Shown here piece after piece: positions 11,934-23,398 of a stretch of DNA of 64,000 nucleotides (the stretch's first letter is position 1; each line of letters starts with the position of its first letter). The stretch spans positions 744,001 to 808,000 of the forward strand of contig JAGPNK010000010.1 of the NCBI GenBank assembly GCA_020746835.1, written 5' to 3'. The DNA is from Stachybotrys elegans. Taxonomy: Eukaryota; Ascomycota; Sordariomycetes; Hypocreales; Stachybotryaceae. Position numbers and translations under genes: made by a program. The notes beneath the pieces are model-generated. The model ran no database searches and was not told where the DNA came from. It was given only the letters and a program-made list of their open reading frames with translations.

Positions 11934-14048
11934 TTATCCAATCACAACTCGGGCTCCCTCCTTGCCCAGGACGCCTCTCTCCCTTGGCTTGGGGCTGTTG
12001 GTTCGCCCCTTCTTACTTCTCAGGAAGCCGAACATGCCACTCGAGCCTTCAGACTTGCCGTCAGCGGCTGTGTTGGCATCCGTGGGCAAGGTTGCATCTT
12101 GGCGAGCCAGCTCGGACCAGCTACTTCCTCCGTCGAGAGTGATTTGCACGCCTCCGGTAGCACTGCTGATGCGCTTTCCAGCGGCCGGTTGCTTGGTTGG
12201 AGGAGGAGGATTAGATCGCACAGTCCGGCCATGTCTGCTGTCGGCTGACGGCACTTGAGTTGGCCGGTGAACATGCGGTACAGTGACGGGCGCAGACTTG
12301 GCCTCATCCGTAGTAATGGCTTGCGGTGTACCGTTCGTAGTACTTGGCCCAGGGGCAGTCGCCGCCCTGGTCTCACCCTCCTCGGGCATGCCTGCAGCGG
12401 ACTCTGCAGTAAGTCTGGCAATGGGAGGTCAGTTATTGTTCGCCCCACCAGGCTAGACGTTATCGAGGCCACTTACTTCTTATAAGCCGCGACAGTGTAG
12501 TCAAAAGGGCGGAAGTCGGTTTCAATCATGCGGTAAAGCTCCTCTTCGCGGATCTCCTTCTCGGTGGCGTCGTCCTTTAGACGCTCTCGGGGCTTCTGTC
12601 GTCTTGCACGAGCTTCCAGGGGCGCCTCCTCCAGAAGAAGTTCCTCCAGATCATACGTCGCATCGAAGTTCGTCTTGTCCGACGACGGGACAAAGACTGG
12701 CTCTATTTCTTTCCTCTCCAGCTTGTCAAAGTCCAACACCTTGAAGAATTCGTTGTAGATAAAGCTCTCCCAGGTCGACCCCATGCGGGTCTCGCGATTC
12801 GGGTCAAGGGCGGCTCCAATGGCGTACAAACATCCTAATGAAACTGGTGGTTGCGTAACAGGGAACTTGGGATGGGCGGCCTGAATTTGCGACGAGAGCG
12901 AGTTCTCGGAGTTGCCGTCAAAGGGTCGCTGGAAAGAGAGAAGTCAGCAGGGAAACCCAAACAACAGCATGGGCAGTACATACTTTGTTGTAGATACACT
13001 CATAGAATAGCACACCAAGTGACCACCAATCAGCGCGAATGTCATATCCTTTTCCGGCATAAACCTCTGGTGCCAGATATGCGAGCGTTCCGGATTTGCT
13101 GGTAAGTGTTTTGCCAGGAACAACATCGGAGGCGACATTCTGTCTCAAAGATTAGCGCTCGCCCCAACATGGCTCCCGCTTGCCACAAGGTGAGCCACTT
13201 ACGAAATCAGTCAAGTGGACGTGGCCATCGGCATCTAGAAGGACGTTGTCGGGCTTGACATCTCGGTGAATGATGTTCTGACCGTGGACATATCTCAGGG
13301 CGCAGCCGAGCTCTGCGATCCAAAACCTAACAGCCTCTTCCGTGAAGGTCTTTCGGGAAATGTGAAACCGCAAGTCACCGCCACTCATGAGATCAACCAC
13401 GAGGTACCTAACACCAAATTGTCAGCGGGGCCCCACACAATAGTATTTGATTGATTCGTTCGTTCTCGGGAGCGCGTACATGTACTCGATGTCTTGGAAG
13501 CTGTATCGCAAGTTGCAAATGAACGGGTGGTTCACGTGTTCGAGCATCCGCCGTTCTCGGATGATGTTGCGGACGCTTTCGGACTTGACGACTACGTAGC
13601 TGATGCATTAGCCTTCCCGCGTTTCTCATTGCTTGTGTAGAGCTTGCTGCTGTCCCGCTTGATAGGAGGGCGATGCATGGATTGGGCTATGACTTACCCT
13701 CATCTTTGCGGATGTACTTTAGAGCAAAAGACAGGCCGGTGTCCTTGCGCTCAACAATACGGACCTTGCCAAAGGCACCTCGTCCAACCACCCGCAACAA
13801 GCGAAAGTGGTTCAGGTTGACTTGACTCTGTTAGCGGGAGGCGACAGGAAACGAAGGCAGGAAGGGAGCGAGGAAGCTGCATCGAGAAACAAATGCTGCC
13901 AGCAGCACCAATTCATAGCATTGCCCGGATAGGAGAGGCGGGCTAGCAGAGTGTGGCGTCGCTCCCTCGCGCGGTGGAGAGGGAAGACGGGGAGGGAGGG
14001 CATACCTTCGCCAGTAGGCTCAAAGGGTTTTCCTTGACCATTGCCCAT
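11934..14048 (-). CDS. AGC-group YANK (STK32-like) serine/threonine kinase
   Basis: Seven exons: 14048-14006, 13820-13698, 13591-13480, 13407-13203, 13139-12984, 12928-12477 and 12414-11934; 523 aa. The kinase domain spans about residues 20-330. It has a glycine loop GRGAFGKV (27-34), the ATP-anchoring Lys49 in FALKYI, the catalytic loop HRDVKPDN (Asp142) and the activation segment from DFN (160-162) to LAPEVY. DFN in place of DFG, with the GKP...VNLNHF lead-in, is characteristic of the YANK/STK32 family. The N-terminus MGNGQGK is a good N-myristoylation signal, suggesting membrane attachment. The C-terminal 160 residues are Pro/Ser/Thr-rich and unconserved. YANK substrates are poorly known. 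Exon joins restore the family reading at every junction. Confidence 0.9.
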
Positions 14049-17000
14049 GATGCCGGTGTGAAGGGTGTTGCCGGTCGGGCAGTTGACAAAACGAAAGGTT
14101 TATCGAATTCGGTCGCAAAGAAGCATTTCTGGTGTTCAAGGGCCCGGTGGAGTCGCTGCAAAGGGTCAATGAGGTTGGTCTCTTGGTTGCATGAGTCGGG
14201 GCAGGGATAGCGTACAACAGTGCATATAGCAACAGTACGGGTCAAGAGTTGTTGCCGGGAAGCAGATTCACGGGGGTGCGTCGTTGACGGGTTGAGGCTC
14301 GAGATTGGTACGGTGGTAACTGAAGGTGTCTTGGGTCTGGCGGGACCAAGCAGAGGGGGTTCGGGGTGGAAAGAGGCGGATGTTGGCAGAAGACGTGGGG
14401 TTCGCGTTACTGTGCGGTCGGCAGGACCTGGGGAAGAAAAGGCAGGCCGGCGACAGTCGAATAGAGGACTCGGTGGTGTTTCGCAGCCAAGAACTATGAC
14501 TCGGACAAGGAGATGGCGATGGAGATGAGATGTAGGTGAAGGATTGGGTTTGGCGAGGCAATGAATGGCAACAGCAGGGAACAAGAGATGAAGCCAAACC
14601 CCCAGTGGAGTTGAATGGAGGAGGGAAATGGTCGGCAAGCTGCCAGAGGAGGGAATAAGGGCACTAATTAGATGTCGCCCGAGCGGCGGGACAGGTAGGT
14701 ATGGAGAGGAGTCTACGGATATCGGTAGGTAGGTCAAGATGGAAAGGAACCTACCTAGGCGGGTACTGAGGATATGGGTAGGCACCAGCAGTGGGCAGCA
14801 AGGTCAGGCGTGTCAAGTTAGTAGGAGGAGGGAGTGTAGGTACAGGTAGGTTTGGGGCAAGAATATACCTGGCGAGCAACGACCTAACAAGTAACAGGGC
14901 GCAGGTACCTCGTAAGTACCTCGTCCCACTTACAAAGGTAATGAGATGGCCTCTAAAGGAGGTACCTGTCCTTCAGAGGTGTAGGGGGTGGGCGGGTGGA
15001 TGGACCCTCAGGGTCAATCAACCAGGCAGTTGAATGGGTCCAGCATGGGGGAGAAAGAAGGAGAAGAGAGGAGAGAGAGGAGAGAAGAGAAGAGGGAGAA
15101 TCTTCTCTCATCCCGCCGTATACTGGTTTCACCCACCAAGCTTTTTTCCCCCCTACTGATTTTGGGGGGTTGTGTACGTACCTACCTAACAGAGAGGGGG
15201 GGGGAGGCCAGAAAGGCACACTGGAACCCCCATTCAGCCTCCTATTGAGTATCCTATTGCTTTTCTTGCCAGCTCGCTCAAGCAAAGTACTCTTTGGGAT
15301 TCCAGAAGGGAGGATGGTATGGCGACAATTATAAGGGGGGGGGGGGTGGCCTTGGCGCTACCTCAGTACTACCTACATATGCTAGAGGTAGCCTAGACCT
15401 CAGAATGGCCAAAGCGGAAGCCCAGAAAAGGGTCGGGCAAGACGTTTGTGAGCAGCCATTGGCTGGTGCTGGGCATATTCTATCTGACTCTGATGCAGTG
15501 TCCCGTGCTTGGGTCTATGTACAGACGGCGGTGACCGAGATGATGCGGACTGGAGGATGCGTGCATGCGTCTGTAGAGTCTGTACAACGCCGCTGGTGGC
15601 AACAATTGCGTGGAGAGATGGATAGGTGCATAAGGTGGGTAACTATGTGCGGCACGGGGGGCTGCTGCGTCTTGTCTCGACACATGTCGGTTGAGATATA
15701 CGGGTATGTACCCCGAAAAGGTTCGGCTTGGGCGAGCCGGATCAGTGGCTAGCATCGAACAAGGAATGGCAACCAAGAAAAGGACGTCAGTTGAGGTCCG
15801 GTCAGGAGTAGTCTTGAGGCCACGACTAGGTAGACAGCCCAGCTGCCTAGGTACCGCTGACCGCTCCAGTTGTCCGGTTGCTGCTTTGCCGGGCTTGGTT
15901 AGGTGTTTGGTGGCACCACGCCTCTTGCACCGCGGCCCAGGTCGTCGAGGGCCAGAGAAAACGAAATAAAACGATGGCGCTGGTATTCGCCTCTCGTCTC
16001 CCCCAACTACAGCAAGGTCAAAGCAGCCCTCTCACCTGCGCCCTCACGCTTCGTTGGACTGGCCCTGCAAGGTGCAGCGTGGCAACGGGTCCATGTCCAC
16101 GTGGTATGTGGCCGCATGCTGAGATAGACGACAGCAAAAGAAAGGACAGCGCATGGTAGGGCGGGGGACCCGCACTGGACGTGGTAATTGAAGCATCATT
16201 GACGGCGCCGAGATACAGTACATACGGTCGGTACCTTGAGGAGAGGTAGAGATAAGACGAGCATCCGAAAGTGAGGGCAAATGCGGGAAATGCTATTTTC
16301 AGCCCCTCCATTAGTACATAGTATGGGAGATGGGAAGGGTGAAGGATGGGCTATTGCTGACCTACCGTGAGCCGTGCACTCGGCCCAGGCCCATCCATGA
16401 CGGCCAGAGAGGGATGTGTGTGCACTCCGTACTCTGGAGCTTAATACTGCCCATATCATATCGCCGTCAGCCAACGTGATCAAAGGGTCGTAGATTAGCA
16501 CCTGTAACAGCGTTGATGATCTTCGCTGTGCAGGAGATAACGTCCAGGGTCTTGGGAGGCGGGTGAGTGGCTCCATGCCTGCCTGGGGGCCAATCCATGC
16601 TCTTGAATTGCAGAGTAATAAGGGCTTGGATACCAGCTGATGTCCTGAGAGCAAGGAGTGAGGAGCTAGACCAGCCCAGGCGCTGCATCTGCATGTATGT
16701 ACCTGCCATGTACTTCGTACCTGATGCACGATGAGCCTCGTGGAATGGATCGAGTTGACGGAGGACAGTTCTCGGCTAGGTGCCACCATCCACCAGGGGC
16801 CACGATGGTGGGGAGCCAGACCTGCAGCGCAACGGCGATTGAGGCACTAGGATAAATAAAAGGGGGGTTCTCAATAGGAGAGAGAAAGATCGAGTGGGAT
16901 GCATGCCACTCTGTCTCTGTCGCTGGGCTGGGCTGGGCTGAAAGACAAGATTAGTATCGCATCTCTGTGGTGGAGGCGGTGAAAAGAAGCTGAACGAATT

Positions 17001-19836
17001 CCTGCCAGCTCGCAACCCTATGGGGAATTGGCAGAGAGCTTGGACGCGGCGATATCCGTTGTTTGTTTGGGCGTGGGCAGATAGATGGGTCGGTCAATCA
17101 GTCAGTATGAGTATGAGTATGAATGAGGTACTCAAGATGATTGAGATGACCCTTTTGTGGTACAACGACTGAGCCATCTCGCAGATCACCACTCAGGTGT
17201 CACGCAAAGCCGCACGTAACTACTTGCTGCAGTCCATCGATCTAGAGCTGGCGCAGACCAGAGTCGAAATCTTGAGAGTTGCTATTGAAAAATACAGCGA
17301 ATCATGACTACCGTTTCGAGTCACGGAATTGCCAGTGGCCGGTGCATCTGACGTTGCGAAACCAATCACGGGTCGGAAAGTTGAGACCGGCGCCCCTTCT
17401 AGGTTTCTCCTTGCCTACCAGGAACTGCATTGGCTAGTCAAGCTTCCGCCGAGGCACTGACATGACTCTAAGGAAGTCGCCCCTGCCCATCACAGGCAAC
17501 CGCTCACGAACTCCATACCAAAGGTCGGTGTACCTTCCTCGTACCTGACCTGCCAGAAGAGAAGGCCCGCGGCAAGAGAAGAGAAGATAAGTCTGGGCAG
17601 GCAGGCTCCTCCCATTTAGTACTAGGTATGTTTGACGTGCTTGCCATGCTATCTCGACCATCGATCTTGGTGGCTACATCAAGTCGCACATATAGGTACC
17701 ATCCCAATCTGCATCGCATCTTGTATGTCTGTATGTACATGAGACTCGACACTGCCCTTTGCCGGCAACTCGGCCGGGGCCATGTTTCATGACACAATAC
17801 CGACAGGCTAGACCATGTTGCCTATGCCTGTTGGCTGCCCACGGCGCCGCCCGCGCGCATCCATCCTCTGCCGCTCGTCGGCATCAAATGACATGGACAG
17901 CGCTCGTACAACTACATACGAGCAGGCCCGGTCATTGGCATTGGAATCTGCCGAGCCTGAAGCTGCATGCAGTAGCATGTTTCGGGCCGTGCTTGGTCGG
18001 AAACCGGGCCATCAAGCATCACCGTCACGGGTGAGTTGACTGGGGGTGAACAGGAGGCTGGAATTATCGCCCGCCACCGCCATCAACGCTATGTGCAGTC
18101 TACTATGTGCACCAACGGTCGATCACCATCAACAGCTCAAGCAAAGAAGGCATCATGTGTACGGCTGCTGTGGCCATCTCGACTTGGCGGGCACCTGGTC
18201 AAAGTGTCTATCTAAAAGTAAGGATGACCGCGTCACCCCCTTTCGAGGATCATGGAGCCAATCACGGCGACCCATTACTGCCAGACGAGGAAAAGGCGGG
18301 GGGATGAAGGAGGGCGTTTCTCTCGACGCCGGTTTGCGCCCTGCAAATCAAGCCACTTTGTTAGTCTGACACTTACGAACCGTCGCCCACTGCTAAACCC
18401 TTCGCGGACTTTGCTCCGCGCTTCGTCTGCACGGCAGAAAATGGCAATGTCCTGTCATACAATACACAATAGGATGCGATAAGCCCCAGCTGCAATACAC
18501 GCGACAGGCGCTTCGATATATCGTGTCCCCCCATCAACCAATCCACCTGCACATACGTACATACATATTTACGGCACATACATATCTATGCATGCCCAGC
18601 TCTATGGGCGGCGGACTAGCCGTGGCGCAAATGACAGGCGGCATGGACAGCCAGTACCAGATGAGACGAGGCGAGGCGAGATGAGATGAGATGAGATGGA
18701 TGAGACAAGCAAGCCGAGACGAGACGTTACTCTTGGTCACCGCAAAGCTCGGGCGCTGGCGGGACACAATCCATGAGCTGGTCTCACATCAGGCCTCGTT
18801 GCACGACGTTACCTTGCCGGGTCTTGTTCCAGGCCGTTGTATATGCATCGGACATGTCTTGACACGATCCTTCTAGAACGTTTCTATATTTCAACGAACC
18901 CACCTACGTGGCAGCACACCACCATACCAGTGGCCGGGGGTGTCAATGCCTTTGTTCCAGGTCGACGGATATACGAAACTGATCCATTTTGCCATGCAGG
19001 AGCCCATGGTGGTGCGTTGTCTTCTGGCCGGGGCCAAAGCTCTCCAATTGCGCTTTGTCGTCCTCTATCTTCGCTGCTGGTCCTCGGCCAGGCCGCTGCC
19101 AAATGGAGGAACGCAAATCCCCGGCCTGGATCAGCATGGGACGAATGTCACCACACCATAGGCATATCTGCATATGCTTCAGCGTGGGAATCTGATCCTC
19201 CATCCAGCAATGCTACACAACGCAAAGGGAAATCCAGCCCCCGAGGGCCATTCCCACACCATCGAGGCTGTCACGGATCATTTCCGCTTCCTTTGCGCAT
19301 GCGCATGTGCATGTGCATGTGCATGTGCACGATCCATACCCGAAGGATTTCGGTTGTCAAAATATCCATCTGCCTTGTGCAGTTTCTGCCGTCAGATGAT
19401 GAATGTTGTGCCAGCGGCGCGACTTCCGGACTGGCCTGTGTCTCTGCTTCTCGCTCCAAGCAACAAGTAACCGAGAGAAACATGGTCGATGTGCGAGGTC
19501 CGACATCAGGCCCAAGTACTGGGAGTGTCCGGAAGTGAGTGCATGGCTGCACCATTGCTTCCTTTGTAAGAGAAGGTAGGCATGTAGGTATTTGGCCATG
19601 GAGATCTGCTAGGAATCCGAGTAGCAATGCCTAATCATCGGCATCGAGATGACTCCGCAATGTCGCAATTTTGGGACATAGGCGTCGTCGACAACACAAC
19701 TCGATGACGTCAGTACCGGCAGACCTACCCTCGACTCTTGTGATGAATTAGGTTTCTACATATTTCCCCTTCTTCTTTTCCCTCACAGCTCAATCCATTG
19801 GATCTCACGCATCTCCAGAACCTCTACCTACCCAGC
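14049..19836. other. Gene-poor tract of 5.8 kb
   Basis: No open frame here looks like a protein; the longer ones are Pro/Ser/Arg-rich and lie on the strand opposite pyrimidine tracts. 14.05-14.8 kb probably holds the kinase 5' leader. Visible structure: a cluster of TAGGTA/TACCTA words (about 14,690-15,390), a purine-rich GAGAGGAGA tract (15,050-15,110), a run of 12 G (15,335-15,346), GGGCT repeats (about 16,925), GAGTAT repeats (about 17,105), GAGAT/GAGGC repeats (about 18,665-18,710) and a GCATGT repeat (about 19,297-19,330). Confidence 0.55.
19297..19330. repeat. GCATGT hexanucleotide microsatellite
   Basis: Five to six tandem units of GCATGT (one variant, GCATGC) in non-coding DNA. Confidence 0.85.
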
Positions 19837-20280
19837 ATGTCATCTACTCTGCGATTGGTCGCTAGGTCCGGCTCCAGGGCCGTCACCTCAAACGCGACCC
19901 GCGCCTATCATTCCACGGTCCCGGTCAGTCAAGCCTACAAGGACAGCCAGGACCGCAACTCGCTACGTCCCAGCTCTGCCGAGAACACCAAGTCGGGTCG
20001 AGACGATGATGCGGCGGCCAACCCAGACGCAGCCTTCAATCCAAAGAAGACGTCGCCCGAGGAGGCGGAGCGCACGGCGAACAAGAACTCTGCCACGGAC
20101 ACCAACCCCCTAGAGGTCAGCGGTGCCAACCAAGAGATGAGCAAGCCAACAGGGGATGAGAAGACGAAAAAGAAGAGCGGTGCAGGCAAGGAGACGAGGA
20201 AGGGTGGAAAGAGCGGTAGCGGAGACGCACCTAAAGGAAAGAAGACGAGTGACATCAAGATCGGGGGAGATGGACAATGA
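19837..20280 (+). CDS. Small conserved fungal protein, likely mitochondrial
   Basis: A single-exon gene of 147 aa. The first 30 residues (MSSTLRLVARSGSRAV onwards, then TRAYHSTVPVSQAY) are rich in Arg/Ser/Thr without acidic residues, and the RAYHST stretch resembles a mitochondrial processing site. The rest is hydrophilic and disordered, with SPEEAERTANKNS, NPLEVSGANQEMSKP and a Lys/Gly-rich C-terminus. I recall similar short fungal proteins of unknown function that share the NPLEVSGAN-type motif, but cannot name the family. The start is the first ATG in the frame; an upstream in-frame extension has no ATG. No enzymatic domain is visible. A CT-rich leader (19,755-19,790) precedes it. Confidence 0.75.
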   Translation: MSSTLRLVARSGSRAVTSNATRAYHSTVPVSQAYKDSQDRNSLRPSSAENTKSGRDDDAAANPDAAFNPKKTSPEEAERTANKNSATDTNPLEVSGANQEMSKPTGDEKTKKKSGAGKETRKGGKSGSGDAPKGKKTSDIKIGGDGQ

Positions 20281-20686
20281 GCGGTGGCAACAGGACATTC
20301 TTCCTTTTCTTCATACCTCATCCCAGGCCTCTGTCTGCGCTATCTTGCGATATGGACTACATCGGCCTACGAAGGTGTTAACTGGCGGCGAACTTTGTTG
20401 GATTAATACATGGCGGGTGCCACATTCTACTTGCTCATTTGGACTTGTTCAAGGACCACAATGAATAATCATACACCTGCTGTCGAAACTCCAAGGACAT
20501 GCAGCTGGGCCAGGCTGGCTGTGATGTAATGCTAGTGTAAGTGATATGCGTGGATCACGATTTCTTGGTGACGCCATGAATACATCGCAGCTCCAGCCAT
20601 AGGATCTCAATTGCTGTATTTAATTCGAGTATCCGTGCTCATATTGTTACAATAACAATACCTCCACCGAACATTCCGGCACCAAC
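20281..20686. other. Spacer between the small mitochondrial protein gene and the SMP-30 pseudogene
   Basis: About 400 bp containing the 3' end of the upstream gene and the former promoter of the pseudogene. Nothing else is recognised. Confidence 0.4.
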
Positions 20687-21897
20687 ATGAAGACGTATAC
20701 AATAACAGAGGTTCGTGCAACTTGACCATCGCATGAATATATTTGGCACAACCAGCTCACAAGTATCTCGCAGCCCTTCTTAGACCTCAAGTGCGGCCTG
20801 GCCGAGAGTCCAATATGGGAGGAAAGGGGGAATATCCTCCGCTTTGTCGATATTGCCAAGAAGAATGTCTACCGAATTAACTTAGACAAGGGCCTGTCCT
20901 CGCTGCAAAAGCACCAGTACGAGTATCCGATCTGGTAAGCGAGAGCCCCTCAAAGTGCCCTGGTACTCGGACAGGCCTGCTCACGGGCCGCTCCCCTCAG
21001 TGTGACGGCCATTGATGCGTCTTCCGATGACAGCTTCGTCTTTGGTGGGAAGCACGGCATCGGCATCGCCAAGAAGGACACAAACGAGACGCGGCTCCTC
21101 CACCGCTTGTGGACAGAGGAGGAGAGGCGGGATGGCTGGGATGAGAAGATGTGAGCCAACGACGGCGCTGTCGACAGCAAGGGGCGGTTCTGGGTGAACA
21201 CGATGGGCGATCCTGAGTACACAACGCCTACTGCCAACGGTGAGAGCCAGCAGCGAGTCTCGTCTGGGAGGCGCAAAAGGAATGAACGGATGGAAAGACT
21301 GACTTGGTAAAGCTGTGGTGTTTCGGTTGGACCTGGACGGCACGCTTCGCCGCGTCGCCGGGGGATTCACATTGCCCAATGGCATGTCCTGGTCCAAGGA
21401 CGACACCAAGATGTATCTGGCCGACACGGCGGCAAGCAAGATCTTCGTGTACGACTTTGACAAGGAGACGGGGAGCATCACGAACCAGCGCGTCTTCCTC
21501 GACGTCAAGGAGGAGGGCGCCGGCCCAGACGGCCACGCCCAAGACGAGGAGGGGAACCTGTGGGTAGCCGTCGGGGGCGGCTGGAAGATCATATGCGTGA
21601 CGCCGGAGGGCGACGTAGTGGCCGAGGTGCGTCTGCCGACGCGGTGCATCTGCCGACGCGGTGCATCACGGTGAGTTGCTGTTGCGGCTGCGCTGCATGC
21701 TGTGTTTTGTTTTTGTTTTTGGCTGATGTGAAGAACAACAACAGGCCGTGGCATTTGCGGGCGAGGATATTTACATTACGAGCGAGACCGAGAAGGAGCC
21801 CGAAAAGTATCCCGAGTCGGTCCGTCTTCAGGGCGCTGTCTTCAAGTGTCATGTGGGAGTCCGAGGAAAGCGTTTGGCGGCTGCTGTTGTCTCTTGA
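20687..21897 (+). pseudogene. Broken SMP-30/gluconolactonase family gene
   Basis: Five exons can be traced: 20687-20710, 20774-20934, 21001-21239, 21313-21670 and 21745-21897. The product would be a six-bladed beta-propeller lactonase of about 300 aa. Family features survive in order: the metal-binding Glu in LAESPIW, the ANDGAVDSKGRFW block, LPNG (second Asn ligand), GPDG (Asp ligand) and a C-terminal ITSETE segment. Two lesions break it. Codon 21152-21154 is TGA where the family has Arg just before the AND block. A 17 bp unit (21634-21650) is repeated in tandem at 21651-21667, shifting the frame just before the last intron; removing one copy would restore PTRCIT joined to AVAFAGED. Splice sites are still intact, so inactivation looks recent. 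An assembly or strain-specific variant is possible. Confidence 0.88.
21634..21667. repeat. 17 bp perfect tandem duplication
   Basis: The unit TGCCGACGCGGTGCATC occurs twice head to tail (21634-21650 and 21651-21667) inside exon 4 of the SMP-30 gene. Its length is not a multiple of three. Confidence 0.97.
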
Positions 21898-22429
21898 GGC
21901 GGGAGATATCAAGCCGGTTGGTATAAAAGGTGATGAACTTGCTTCCTCATAGAGATATAACAAGATGAATCTAAACGGGCCTTTACACAGATCCATGGCA
22001 GTTTCTATCCCTATAGATCCAAGTTGATAAAGCTTCCCTCGTCTAGCTCTCTCTAATCGTCTCAAACCGCGCTCGCACTTACACCCTCGTGTTAGAAAGG
22101 ACGCCCGTCCAGCAGAATCAGACGTCGTGATGCAAGACAGCAGCAAAACAACCAATACTTGGAGTTGATATCATGGTCGGGAGCCAGGCTTTCCCATAGT
22201 CTCTCCCCACTGACATTAGACTAGAAACAGGCAAAGCTGCCCAACCCCACGTTCCCGTCATGATAATTGGCGGGGTTTACATTGGAGACAACAACGGAGC
22301 CGAGGGCAGCTCTCCTCGCCTCACTCACTCTCTAGCTACCTCTCATATTTTTGGTTTTATTCTGTTTCATTTAATTTCATTCATTTTCATTCAAACCTTT
22401 TCCCTCATCAGTATCCTGCTGACCTCATA
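21898..22429. other. Upstream region of the SDR gene
   Basis: About 530 bp. Just before the SDR start codon lies a T-rich leader of repeated TTTCATTT/TTCATTCA words (22,340-22,400), probably part of the 5' untranslated region. No gene is seen. Confidence 0.45.
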
Positions 22430-23398
22430 ATGGCATCCTCCCGTCCCTACGACTCCAAGCTCGGCATCGTCACCGGCGGCTCCCGAGGTCCGTATAAACA
22501 AACCCTCTGGTTCATCCATCACAGCACTAACACTTGATATCAAGGTATCGGCGCCGCTACCGCCAGACGGCTAGCTTCCAAGGGCTGCAACCTCCTGCTC
22601 GTCTACACCTCGGACTCCTCCAAGCAGCCGACAGAGGAGCTCTGCAAGCAGCTCTCTTCGGCCTACCAGGTCCAGTGCTCCCCCGCGCAGGCCGACCTCT
22701 CCAGCCCGGCAGACGCCTCGGCTCTCATCCTCGAAGCCGCGCAGGCCTTCTTCGCATCCTACAGCCCGGGGGCCAAGTTCCGCATCGACATCCTCATCAA
22801 CTGCGCCGGCGTCTCCTCCAACCAGTTCCTCAACGACCCCAAGCGCGGCGCCATCGACGCCGCCGAGTTCACCCGCGTCTACGCCGTAAACGTCCTGGCC
22901 CCCCTGTTGCTCACGCAGGCCGTCGCGCCCTTCCTCCCCACGGACCGCTCCGGCCGCATCGTCAACGTCAGCAGCGTCTCCTCGTCCATCGGCTACCAGG
23001 GACAGTCCGTCTACGCCGGCAGCAAGGCCGCCCTGGAGGCCATGACCCGCACCTGGAGCCGCGAGCTCGCCGAGCGCGCCACCGTCAACGCCGTCAACCC
23101 GGGTCCCGCGTGGGGCGACATGTACGCCGAGGTGGGCGAGACGTTTTGGCGCATCAACCAGCCCTACGTCGACGCTGCGCCGCTCGCGCAGTACGACGGC
23201 GAAAGGAACGTCCTGGACATGGCCGGGTCTGACGCGGATCGCTTCGACAGGATTGTCAGGGAGTCCATGGGTGGGCGTCGTCCGGGCTTCACAGCCGAGA
23301 TTGCAGGGACGATAGACATGCTGTGCACCGAGGAGAGCGGCTGGACGACAGGAAGTGTCATCTGCGCCAACGGAGGAATGAAGATGTCCATTGCATAG
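22430..23398 (+). CDS. Short-chain dehydrogenase/reductase (SDR)
   Basis: A 303 aa classical SDR, an NAD(P)(H)-dependent oxidoreductase of unknown substrate. Exon 1 (22430-22487) and exon 2 (22545-23398) meet inside the cofactor motif: a 57 nt intron splits G|GT in TGGSRGIG (residues 15-22). Other family marks are the NCAG motif, the active-site Ser (about Ser163 in NVSSVSSS), Tyr176 and Lys180 (YAGSK), and the NAVNPGP block after the sixth strand. The C-terminus DMLCTEESGWTTGSVICANGGMKM matches the closing beta-strand of SDRs. The ORF is very GC-rich at third positions, which also creates a long antisense open frame. It lies downstream of the broken SMP-30 gene on the same strand. Confidence 0.93.

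Noticed and set aside
13943..14785. 280-codon minus-strand open frame over the kinase first exon
   Set aside because: Pro/Ser/Thr-rich low-complexity translation; it overlaps the kinase start in another frame and fits a pyrimidine-rich leader.
16196..16789. 197-codon minus-strand open frame
   Set aside because: Irregular composition, no motif, no splice support.
18837..19538. 233-codon plus-strand open frame
   Set aside because: It includes the GCATGT repeat (Met-Cys run) and has no domain or conserved look; a chance frame.
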